A stretch of DNA of 5,577 nucleotides from an uncultured Eubacteriales bacterium (GCA_900550705.1 URTG01000121.1:1-5577), one strand, 5' to 3'. Positions 1 through 4,999 are shown, counted from the first letter of the stretch. The notes: generated by a model not told the origin, from the letters alone. Made by a program: numbers and translations.

Positions 1-41
1 TTTAATCACCCATAGAATACTTTTATATATTTAGTTTATCA

Positions 42-515
42 TCATAGACGAAAAAAGCTATTAAAATACGGCAGTGTTGACATTCCGTAGCGGCGCTGCC
101 ATTCCCTGGGATGGAGGGGCTTAACGCCGTTCAGATCATCCTGATAGTCGGACAGATAGGCATAGACCTCCTGCACGATTCGGGGGAGATTTTGGACGGC
201 TTCCTTATATTCATCCTGATCCACCACGGCGGGCGTAGTGGTGTCGAGATAGGCATCGTTTTGGATCAGCACCAGTTTGGTATAATCTAGGCCGGACCTG
301 CGCTGTCTGGACCGAACCGACTGCTTGAAAAGGTAGGCATATTTATGCCGCACATAGGAGCGAAAGGGAATACAAATGAATAAATCATCCAGATATTCAA
401 TCAGCAGACAGGAATAGGGCCGTCCCTGCTTGACCAGAATTTCCGGATACTGCACAGCGGGATACGCGATGTAGAACTGGGGCGAAAGGCTGTAAATTTC
501 GGCCGTATACTCCAT
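42..515 (-). CDS. Type III toxin-antitoxin endoribonuclease toxin (ToxN/CptN/TenpN-like)
   Basis: This 157-residue protein is the likely toxin of a type III system: a sequence-specific endoribonuclease that cleaves mRNA and its own antitoxin precursor and is held inactive by the processed RNA. The sequence shows the family layout: an aromatic-rich N-terminus, RPY at residues 32-34, then a hydrophobic strand leading to IPFRS (49-53) and HKY (57-59), which correspond to the RPY...PLxSPKxKH region of ToxN where the catalytic Ser/Lys cluster lies. GLDYTK lies just after it. The length is close to the usual 150-200 residues. The ATG has AGGAG 9 nt upstream. Just upstream on the same strand are tandem pseudoknot repeats and a terminator, the diagnostic context. 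The family call is from remembered motifs. Whether it is CptN or TenpN subtype is unresolved, with TenpN-like favoured. No clear terminator is seen beyond the stop. Confidence 0.85.
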   Translation of the reverse strand: MEYTAEIYSLSPQFYIAYPAVQYPEILVKQGRPYSCLLIEYLDDLFICIPFRSYVRHKYAYLFKQSVRSRQRRSGLDYTKLVLIQNDAYLDTTTPAVVDQDEYKEAVQNLPRIVQEVYAYLSDYQDDLNGVKPLHPREWQRRYGMSTLPYFNSFFRL

Positions 516-529
516 GATTCGACGCTCCT
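513..529 (-). promoter_or_regulatory. Ribosome binding site of the toxin
   Basis: AGGAG (529-525) lies 9 nt before the ATG at 515, just after the T-tract of the terminator. It supports the chosen start codon and shows that the toxin is translated only from read-through transcripts. Confidence 0.75.
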
Positions 530-531
530 AT

Positions 532-562
532 AAATAAAAATGGGGAGGGACACCCCTCCCCA
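532..562 (-). terminator. Rho-independent terminator between antitoxin and toxin
   Basis: A perfect 9-bp stem (562-554 with 549-541, TGGGGAGGG type) has a 4-nt loop and is followed on the minus strand by TTTTTATTT. It sits between the antitoxin repeats and the toxin start, the standard place for a terminator in type III systems. There it keeps RNA antitoxin in excess and lets only a fraction of transcripts reach the toxin. Confidence 0.9.
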
Positions 563-578
563 TCAGACAGCTTCCATC

Positions 579-676
579 GGCCAATTTTTTATTTACCGTC
601 GTGTCAGAGCCGTCACACGACCTCATCGCTCGGTCAATTTTTTGTTTACCGACGAGTCAGAACCGTCACTCGTCTC
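579..676 (-). repeat. Two tandem antitoxin units, 53-nt period
   Basis: The segment 632-676 repeats 579-623 with a 53-nt offset. The T6 run, the TTTACC box and the loop are conserved; the differences lie mostly at paired positions. A partial third copy of the unit start (ATGG on the minus strand, about 577-574) follows unit 2. This is the substrate array of the type III toxin. It is not a CRISPR array, since there are no unique spacers. Confidence 0.85.
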
Positions 677-700
677 ATGGGAAGCTGTCTATTCAATAGT

Positions 701-729
701 ATTATAGTCTTGCGCCGAAAAAATGTCAA
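701..729 (-). promoter_or_regulatory. Consensus sigma-A promoter of the toxin-antitoxin operon
   Basis: A perfect TTGACA (729-724) is followed by a 17-nt spacer and a perfect TATAAT (706-701) on the minus strand. Transcription should start near 694, only a few nt before the enclosing stem of the antitoxin RNA. A full-consensus promoter suits constitutive high expression of the antitoxin. Its -35 box lies just past the displaced end of the upstream surface-protein gene. Confidence 0.88.
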
Positions 730-741
730 CGACGGAATCTT

Positions 742-1020
742 TTATTTTCTTCTCCACCACGCCAACAGCCCCAGTCCGGCGGAGGACTGGCCGGAGAAGG
801 CGGCCCAGAGGGCGGTGGGGTCGCCGGAGGGGTACCTTCCGTCCCGCTCCGGTCCTCCAGGCGGAGGTGGAAGCGCAGGGTGTCTCCGGGCACGTTCCGC
901 CGGAAGGTCTCGTTGCTCTTGACCATGGCCTCCCCCAGGGCCTGGGTGAGGTTCACATTCACCCGGTCTGGAAGATTCTCCCCCAGGGTGACCAGAATTT
1001 CATGGTCAAAGAAGCAGCTA
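742..1020 (-). pseudogene. Displaced C-terminus of the surface protein, after two compensating frame shifts
   Basis: Downstream of the TAG that ends the 401-aa reading frame, protein-like sequence continues in a second frame, read as SCFFDHEILVTLGENL and so on to about residue HLRLEDR near 850. It then returns to the original frame near 843-845 and reads YPSGDPTALWAAF, ending SAGLGLLAWWRRK and TAA at 744-742. The tail has the order of a cell-wall or membrane anchor: a PSGD box resembling the TGD part of a sorting signal, a hydrophobic stretch, and a basic end. Removing one G from the G7 run at 1021-1027 and adding one G near 843-845 would restore a protein of about 493 aa. The two shifts may be real decay, phase variation at the homopolymer, or sequence errors. 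The sortase link of the tail is inference. Confidence 0.6.
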
Positions 1021-2223
1021 CCCCCCCTCCTTGGTCTGGGTCACCTCCCCCGCCTGGACGGTGACGCCGGGGCTGTTCTCCCGGTAGTCCACCGCGGTGC
1101 GGGACGGGAAGGCCGCGTCGTCGTAGCTCCCCCGGTAGTCCCGGGCCTTGGGCAGATACCAGACGGTCATAAGGTTCGCCGTCCCCTTCCCCTGCTCCGC
1201 CGCCCGGGCCAGGGCCTGGAGGTTCTCCGGCCCCGCTGCGGCCCCGTAGAGAACGCCGCCCTGCTGCCGCACATACTCCTGCGCCTCCGGCAGGGTCTTG
1301 CCGGTGATGCCGAAGCCCTCCTTCTCGTCCTCAGCAAAGACAAAGCGCTCCAGCTCGGTCACGGTCTCCCTGTTGTCCCCCTGGTCGCTGCTGCCGGCGT
1401 AGGGCACAAAGCCCACGCACTGCCAGGTGCGGCCGCTGTCGGCGTTGGTCACCTGTCCCTGGGCATCGGTATGAGTGGCCAGCTTACAGCCGGCGAAGGC
1501 ATCTTCGAAGGAGAACACCGCCCCCTCCAGCGCGTCCACGCAGCTGCCGGGCACCCTCCGGCTGTCGATTACGGGGAAGGAGGGGCGGTCCACTCCCGCC
1601 GCGTGATAATAGCCCAGGTTGCCCCCCGCCACCCGCAGGTCCGTCAGGGTGGCGCAGCGGCTGATGGGAAGCTCCGCCGCCGCGCCGGTGACGGGGACCG
1701 CCTCCCCGCTCTCCTCCAGAACGGCCTGGGCGGTCATGGACAGCGCGCCCTCCTCTCCGGCGGTGACGGTAATTCGGGGGGTGATGGTCCGCCCCCTGGG
1801 CACGGTGAGCCGGAGCACCAGGGTCCCCGTCTCCGGGGCGAAGGGGGTGACGGTGCTTATGTAGCTAGAGGTATTGGGCGCCGCCTGGGCCACGCCCGTG
1901 CCGAAGGTGAGGGTCAGCTGGAGCGCGGCGGTCTCCGTCCCCTTGTTCTTCACAGACAGGGTGTAGGCCGTCTGTCCCCCGGCCATCAGGCAGATGGGGG
2001 CGCTGTAATTTTTGGGGATGCTCACCGCCAGCTGGTCGGCGGTCACGGCAGCCCGGGGGGCTGCTCCGACGGGCTCCGCCGGGGCCTCCGGCAGCACCAC
2101 CCGGTCCTCCTGGGGCGGGGCCTGGGCCTCCTCCGCCGCCAGGGCCGGAACGGCGGACGCCCCTGCCGCGATGGCCGCCGCCATCAGCAGCGCACCGACT
2201 CGTTGGTTCTTCCTGTTTGCCAT
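1018..2223 (-). CDS. Secreted surface protein, 401 aa, C-terminally cut short by a frame shift
   Basis: The protein starts with a clear signal peptide: basic MANRKNQR, a hydrophobic Ala/Leu core, and a VPALAA site near residue 30. A Pro/Ala/Glu-rich linker follows (31-58). Residues about 60-185 look like an Ig-type beta-sandwich, with alternating hydrophobic strands such as AYTLSVKNKGTE and LVLRLTVPRG. The remaining half, with cysteines in SCVDAL, GCKLA and WQCVGF, is not recognised. It should be exported and act at the cell surface; no enzyme motif is seen. The ATG at 2223 has GGGAAGGGAG upstream. The frame ends in a 7-G run and TAG, while the true C-terminus continues in another frame. The promoter carries the tandem 12-bp repeats also found before the 142-aa gene, so control by the neighbouring SARP regulator is likely. 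Confidence 0.75.
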   Translation of the reverse strand: MANRKNQRVGALLMAAAIAAGASAVPALAAEEAQAPPQEDRVVLPEAPAEPVGAAPRAAVTADQLAVSIPKNYSAPICLMAGGQTAYTLSVKNKGTETAALQLTLTFGTGVAQAAPNTSSYISTVTPFAPETGTLVLRLTVPRGRTITPRITVTAGEEGALSMTAQAVLEESGEAVPVTGAAAELPISRCATLTDLRVAGGNLGYYHAAGVDRPSFPVIDSRRVPGSCVDALEGAVFSFEDAFAGCKLATHTDAQGQVTNADSGRTWQCVGFVPYAGSSDQGDNRETVTELERFVFAEDEKEGFGITGKTLPEAQEYVRQQGGVLYGAAAGPENLQALARAAEQGKGTANLMTVWYLPKARDYRGSYDDAAFPSRTAVDYRENSPGVTVQAGEVTQTKEGG

Positions 2224-2262
2224 GTTGCTCGGCTCCCTTCCCGTTGTCTCGATTGCGCGCCC

Positions 2263-2300
2263 AGTGTAGCCCGGGGGCGATATGGGAAACGATATGGGAA
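2263..2300 (-). promoter_or_regulatory. SARP-type promoter: two direct repeats 9 nt from the -10 box
   Basis: On the minus strand TTCCCATATCG occurs twice, at 2300-2290 and 2288-2278 (12-bp period). Then come 9 nt and a -10-like TACACT (2268-2263). No good -35 hexamer exists 16-18 nt upstream; the repeats occupy that face. The predicted start near 2256 gives a leader of about 33 nt before the surface-protein ATG. The same layout occurs at 3891-3929. In known SARP promoters, tandem repeats spaced by about one helical turn replace the -35. Binding by the regulator encoded next door is inference. Confidence 0.7.
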
Positions 2301-2408
2301 TATTTTCCAGTTCTTTTCGCGGTTCTGAACCAAATTCAGCCGATTCTACAACCTTTTTAAGCTATTTCACCGGACCTATTCTGTCGCAGTCCGTCCCTTT
2401 CTGCGGGC

Positions 2409-2446
2409 AAAAAAATACCGCCTCTCCGCAATGGGAGAGACGGTAT
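2409..2446 (-). terminator. Rho-independent terminator of the SARP regulator, possibly bidirectional
   Basis: ATACCG and CTCTCC (2415-2427) pair with GGAGAG and CGGTAT (2434-2446) across one C-A mismatch, with a 6-nt loop. On the minus strand a T7 run follows (2415-2409), placing a strong terminator 18 nt past the regulator stop codon. On the plus strand a TTTTGATTTT tract follows, so it may also stop opposite transcription. It separates the regulator from the surface-protein promoter. Confidence 0.85.
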
Positions 2447-2463
2447 CTTTTGATTTTACTTTA

Positions 2464-3678
2464 TTACACGCTTGGCTCCACCGGGGAGACCACGGCCTGG
2501 ATTCGGGCCGGGGAGTTGGGGTACTGGCGGAAGAACGCCTTGATAATCCGCTCGCTGACCATGCAGCTGTCCTCGTAATTGGCCCAGGGCAGCATCACCA
2601 CAAACTGGGACACGCTGCACCGGGAGGCCGCATCCCCCTTCCGCAGATTCTGCCCCAGCAGGCGCTGGAGGTTTTCCATGGCCCGGTCCAGGCTCCGGCG
2701 GACCAGGGGGCTGCCGTCTCGGGCCGTCACCGACAGCAGGGCCAGGTGGACGGCGACCCCGGTGCGGCCCATGACCCGGGCCTCCGCGTGGCAGAGGATG
2801 CGGAAAAAGTCGTAGTCACACAGCAGCACACCCTCCGCCGGCTCCGGCTCCCGGAGCTGCTCCTGCAGGGTCTCCATGGACACCGCCCGGTCGTTCACCA
2901 CCCGCACCGCCTCGCGATACAGGGCCCGCAGCTTCTCGGAGGGCATCACCCCGAAGCTGGTAAACAGCAGGCTGCTCATGCGGTTGTAGGTGTCGATGGC
3001 CTCCTGATGCCGCTTCAGCCGCAGCAGATTCCGGATTAGGTGGAAGTACATCTCCTCGTGATAGGGGTCAATCCGGATGGCCTGGCGGCTGAGCTCCGCC
3101 GCCTCCTCCCAGCACTCCCGGGCCTCCAGCAGCTCGGCGGTGGTCTGGGCGATGCGGAGGTAGAGATTGTGGTAATAGGCCGAGATGGGCACCACCCAGG
3201 GCTCCATGGCCAGCTTGGGCAGAAAATCCCCCTGATACAGGTCCAGGGCCTCCTGATACAGGGCCAGCCGCTGGTCGTCCTGGGGGGCGGTATCCCCTTG
3301 GGTGCAGCGCTTTTCAAACTCGTCCACGTCCAGCACCAGCCGGGCGGACGGGTTCCAGGCGCAGCAGCCATTCCGGCGGACCACCAGCTTCCGGCCCACA
3401 TCGTCCTGGAGCTGATTCAGCGCCGTGCGAATGCGGTGGAAGATGGTTTTCAAGGCGTTCAGCGGGTCAGAGCTGCGCTCCTCGCCCCCCCAGCAGAGCT
3501 GGACCAGATTCTCCTGGGTGACGAGCTCCTCCCGGCGGCAGATGAGGTAGGCCAGCAGCAGCCACACCTTCCGCGACCGGTTGTCCCCGTCCGAAATCAT
3601 CTTGTCCCCACAGCGGATGGAAAATCCACCCAGCATCTGTACATGGAGCGTTTCCAGTTCCACAGCGCTGTCCCCCAA
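2464..3678 (-). CDS. SARP/BTAD-family transcriptional regulator with degenerate GGDEF-like domain
   Basis: This is a DNA-binding activator of the SARP type. Residues 10-107 form an OmpR-like winged helix (LHVQMLGGFSI, RSRKVWLLLAYL, NALKTIFHRIRTAL). Residues about 116-258 are a bacterial transcriptional activation domain of TPR-like helices (LDVDEFEKRC, ALYQEALDLYQGDFLP, RQAIRIDPYHEEMY, EKLRALYREAVRV). Residues about 283-398 resemble a diguanylate-cyclase fold: R346-KGD349...R353 aligns with the RxxDxxxR run that precedes GGDEF, but the signature itself is SVSQF (355-359), so no catalysis is expected and a sensory or dimerising role is inferred. The start is uncertain: TTG at 3678 has GGAGG 14 nt away, while GTG at 3663 has GGGGGA 7 nt away. 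A sigma-A promoter and a strong terminator make it monocistronic. The likely targets are the two promoters with 12-bp repeats. Confidence 0.88.
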   Translation of the reverse strand: MGDSAVELETLHVQMLGGFSIRCGDKMISDGDNRSRKVWLLLAYLICRREELVTQENLVQLCWGGEERSSDPLNALKTIFHRIRTALNQLQDDVGRKLVVRRNGCCAWNPSARLVLDVDEFEKRCTQGDTAPQDDQRLALYQEALDLYQGDFLPKLAMEPWVVPISAYYHNLYLRIAQTTAELLEARECWEEAAELSRQAIRIDPYHEEMYFHLIRNLLRLKRHQEAIDTYNRMSSLLFTSFGVMPSEKLRALYREAVRVVNDRAVSMETLQEQLREPEPAEGVLLCDYDFFRILCHAEARVMGRTGVAVHLALLSVTARDGSPLVRRSLDRAMENLQRLLGQNLRKGDAASRCSVSQFVVMLPWANYEDSCMVSERIIKAFFRQYPNSPARIQAVVSPVEPSV

Positions 3679-3711
3679 TTTCTGACCGGATTCCTCCGTC
3701 CCGGCCGTGCT

Positions 3712-3727
3712 CCGCGCCCGGGCGCGG
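3712..3727 (-). repeat. 16-bp GC palindrome in the leader of the SARP gene
   Basis: CCGCGCCCGGGCGCGG is a perfect palindrome lying between the predicted transcription start (near 3741) and the start codon. As RNA it can form a 6-bp GC hairpin with a 4-nt loop. It could affect translation or bind a dimeric protein; neither is shown. Confidence 0.4.
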
Positions 3728-3747
3728 TCGTTCTCGTCTGGCTTTTC

Positions 3748-3776
3748 ATTGTATCATAAATCGGTGGGCTTCGCAA
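3748..3776 (-). promoter_or_regulatory. Sigma-A promoter of the SARP regulator
   Basis: TTGCGA (3776-3771), a 17-nt spacer, and TACAAT (3753-3748) read on the minus strand toward the regulator. Start near 3741 gives a leader of about 60 nt. Unlike the putative target promoters, it has a recognisable -35 and no tandem repeats, so autoregulation through the same element is not evident. Confidence 0.7.
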
Positions 3777-3890
3777 CGAAAAATCCCTGCTTTTTCCGGA
3801 ATTATATCTCTTATTTCGCATTTTTTATTCATTTTTCGGAAAAGAAACTGAATTTTTTTCTGTTTTGCATCCCGGCCTTTGCCGGAAAAA

Positions 3891-3929
3891 TTTTTTGTAT
3901 CGTTTTTTGTACCGTCTTTCGGTTATACT
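3891..3929 (+). promoter_or_regulatory. SARP-type promoter of the 142-aa gene: two direct repeats 9 nt from the -10 box
   Basis: TTTTTTGTATCG (3891-3902) is followed at once by TTTTTTGTACCG (3903-3914), then 9 nt and TATACT (3924-3929). There is no fair -35 at normal spacing. The predicted start near 3936 gives a leader of about 36 nt. Together with 2278-2300 the four repeats fit TTTYYYRTAYCG (one first base is A), and the period (12) and distance to the -10 (9) are the same in both promoters. A shared activator is inferred; the adjacent SARP is the obvious candidate. Confidence 0.72.
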
Positions 3930-3971
3930 AAAAGGACCGCCCCCAGAAACAGAGAAAGAGGGACTGCTTCC

Positions 3972-4400
3972 ATGAACCACCCCAAGCTTGACAACGAATA
4001 CCGGACCACCATGGTCTATATCACCGACTATCAAAACCGAATCCCCAGCGGGTATCTGCAAAACCCCATCCGTCCGGAGCCGGAATCGTTCTCCGGTCTG
4101 ATGGACTTCTTCCGCAAAATGGAGGTCCTGCTGGACCAGCTCCAGCTCCCCCAGTCCTTCACCCGCCCCCGGAGCTTTCAGCCGGGCGAGGCGCTCTCCG
4201 GCCCCAGCGGCCACGCCTGCGGCGACCGTATCCCGGATGACGCGCTGGCCGCCTTCTCCCTGCGGGTCCTCTACCGGCAGCACTCCGCCTGGCAGGGCGC
4301 CATCACCTGGCTGGAGGAGGGCCGCCGGGAGCAGTTCCGCAGCGCCCTGGAGTTGGCCTTTTTGATGGACAGCACCCTGGATCGCCGCATGGAGCAGTAA
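3972..4400 (+). CDS. Conserved-looking hypothetical protein, 142 aa
   Basis: The function is unknown. The protein starts MNHPKLDNEYRTTMVYITDYQ, has no signal peptide or membrane segment, and looks cytoplasmic. Visible parts are a short N-terminal segment (MVYITDYQNRIPSGYL, residues 14-29), an amphipathic helix (LMDFFRKMEVLLDQL), the QSFTRPRSF box, a Gly/Pro/Ser-rich middle, and a C-terminal helical region (FSLRVLYRQHSAWQGAITWLEEG, then FRSALELAFLMDS). The alternation looks like a real conserved family rather than chance coding. The ATG at 3972 is preferred over an upstream in-frame ATG at 3879 because GAGGGA lies 8 nt before it and because the promoter (-10 at 3924-3929) sits downstream of 3879. 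It diverges from the SARP gene, is preceded by the SARP-type repeats and is followed by a terminator. Confidence 0.8.
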   Translation: MNHPKLDNEYRTTMVYITDYQNRIPSGYLQNPIRPEPESFSGLMDFFRKMEVLLDQLQLPQSFTRPRSFQPGEALSGPSGHACGDRIPDDALAAFSLRVLYRQHSAWQGAITWLEEGRREQFRSALELAFLMDSTLDRRMEQ

Positions 4401-4407
4401 GGTTTGC

Positions 4408-4448
4408 AGCACCTGTCCTCGGGATTCCCGAAGGCAGGTGCTTTTTTT
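4408..4448 (+). terminator. Rho-independent terminator after the 142-aa gene
   Basis: AGCACCTG (4408-4415) pairs with CAGGTGCT (4435-4442). An inner TCGGG/CCCGA stem with an ATT loop continues it, and a T7 run (4442-4448) follows. It lies 8 nt past the stop codon and overlaps the open 5' end of the sortase remnant. Confidence 0.88.
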
Positions 4449-4773
4449 GACCCGAATCCTTGCGCTGTCCCTGGCCCTCACCCTGGCCCTCAATCTCGGC
4501 CAGCTGGCCCGCCATCTCTGGGGCTACGCCGCCGGTGCGGCGGTCTATGAACAGGCCCAAAGTCTGGCGGGGGTGGCAGAGGCGGAAGACGTCTCCCCCG
4601 GCGATCCCCAGGCCCGGGCCGATTTTCTGGCGGACTGCCTGGAGCAGTCCGTTTTTTCCGCCGGAGAGCCGCCGTCGGTGGAAAACCCGATGGTGACCCT
4701 GTGTACCTGCACGGGACATGGGCACAGGACGCGGTGGGTGGTGATGGGGGAGGTGGTCAATGACCGGAAATAA
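4438..4773 (+). pseudogene. Class B-like sortase remnant, central domain missing
   Basis: Sortases join surface proteins to the cell wall. This 111-residue frame keeps both ends of one. Residues 4-27 are a hydrophobic N-terminal anchor (LTRILALSLALTLALNLGQL), followed by a short linker. From about residue 58 (ARADFLADCLEQSVF) to 107 it matches the sortase C-terminus, with TLCTCTG (87-93; Cys91 in the catalytic TLxTC position) and RTRWVV (Arg99 as the likely active-site arginine). The roughly 100-150 residues normally between them, including the catalytic His, are absent, as if by an in-frame internal deletion near residues 53-58. The first codon (GTG 4438 or TTG 4447) lies inside the upstream terminator and has no ribosome site, so expression is doubtful. 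The sortase call is from motifs; class B is favoured over other classes. Confidence 0.65.
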
Positions 4774-4774
4774 C

Positions 4775-4804
4775 TTGCTTTTCTGCTCCGAACCGCGTTA
4801 TAAT
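4775..4804 (+). promoter_or_regulatory. Candidate promoter with doubled TATAAT
   Basis: TTGCTT (4775-4780), an 18-nt spacer and a perfect TATAAT (4799-4804) lie just past the sortase remnant. A second TATAAT is at 4810-4815, within a direct repeat of TATAATGT (4799-4806, 4810-4817). Transcription would start near 4811-4822 and meet the hairpin at 4872-4907. Confidence 0.5.
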
Positions 4805-4871
4805 GTTCATATAATGTAAAGAAGAAACAACACAAATCGAGAACAGCGTACTCTACTATTCTGTATCAAAG

Positions 4872-4907
4872 TGGAGCAGTAACACGAAAATGTTGCTGCT
4901 CCATTTT
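4872..4907 (+). terminator. Hairpin with T-tract, likely terminator or attenuator
   Basis: A 13-bp stem with one G-T pair (4872-4884 with 4891-4903; TGGAGCAG...CTGCTCCA) closes a CGAAAA loop and is followed by TTTTC. It stands between the promoter at 4775-4804 and the PadR promoter. It would end a transcript of about 90-100 nt that contains no convincing gene. Confidence 0.65.
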
Positions 4908-4938
4908 CATGCCCCTTAAATAATTTCCTTGAATCTGC

Positions 4939-4967
4939 TTGACTTATATTACGGTTAGTGATACATT
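4939..4967 (+). promoter_or_regulatory. Promoter of the padR-DUF2812 operon
   Basis: TTGACT (4939-4944), a 17-nt spacer and TACATT (4962-4967) give a good sigma-A promoter. Its spacer, -10 and start region lie inside the palindrome at 4949-4984, as expected for repression of the operon. Confidence 0.75.
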
Positions 4968-4984
4968 TATTACAGTAACCGTAA
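4949..4984. promoter_or_regulatory. Palindromic operator, probably for the PadR-family repressor
   Basis: TTACGGTTA (4949-4957) and TAACCGTAA (4976-4984) are a perfect 9-bp inverted repeat 18 nt apart. A few more symmetric positions lie inside, and TTACAGTAA forms a smaller palindrome at 4970-4978. It covers the -10 box and transcription start. PadR-family proteins usually repress their own operons through such dimeric sites; binding here is inferred. Confidence 0.65.
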
Positions 4985-4999
4985 CAAGGAGACTGGACT

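Larger units (their letters stand above)
532..694 (-). ncRNA. Type III antitoxin RNA with two tandem pseudoknot repeats
   Basis: This is the RNA antitoxin that should bind and neutralise the toxin after being cut into single units. Read on the minus strand, unit 1 spans about 678-631 and unit 2 about 626-578, offset by 53 nt. Each has a 7-bp stem (674-668 with 657-651; 621-615 with 604-598), a 10-nt loop GACGGYTCTG, and an A-rich tract (AAAAAATTG). A downstream tetranucleotide (634-631 ACCG; 581-578 GCCG) is complementary to the loop tetranucleotide (665-662 CGGT; 612-609 CGGC). The units differ at two stem pairs and one pseudoknot pair, and every difference is compensated. The A-rich tract resembles the AAA-U sites that such toxins cut. 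An 11-bp stem (690-680 with 575-565) encloses both units. The 5' end is inferred from the promoter and the 3' end from the terminator. Confidence 0.85.

Noticed and set aside
1..41. Terminator or gene after the toxin
   Set aside because: The stretch is AT-rich without a hairpin and is too short to judge at the window edge.
579..676. Possible short CRISPR array
   Set aside because: Only two units occur, there is no unique spacer, and the differences are compensated within stems; the toxin gene and terminator next to it make it an antitoxin.
1018..1027. Programmed ribosomal frameshift at the G7-TAG site
   Set aside because: The needed shift is +1, and a second, opposite shift is needed about 180 nt later; no stimulatory element is seen. 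Indels or phase variation are simpler.
880..2328. Open frame of 482 codons on the plus strand
   Set aside because: It is the GC-rich antisense shadow of the surface-protein gene. It is low in complexity, rich in Gly/Arg/His, and has no ribosome site, while the minus strand has a signal peptide and a promoter.
3040..3759. Open frame of 239 codons on the plus strand
   Set aside because: It is antisense to the SARP gene, whose winged-helix and BTAD domains are clear; the plus-strand product resembles no family.
3872..3885. CCGGC/GCCGG hairpin followed by A and T runs as a terminator
   Set aside because: The stem is only 5 bp, the T run does not follow directly, and no gene ends before it on either strand.
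3879..3971. Upstream in-frame start giving a 173-aa form of the 142-aa protein
   Set aside because: The extra segment overlaps the tandem repeats and -10 box, has no ribosome site, and looks non-coding.
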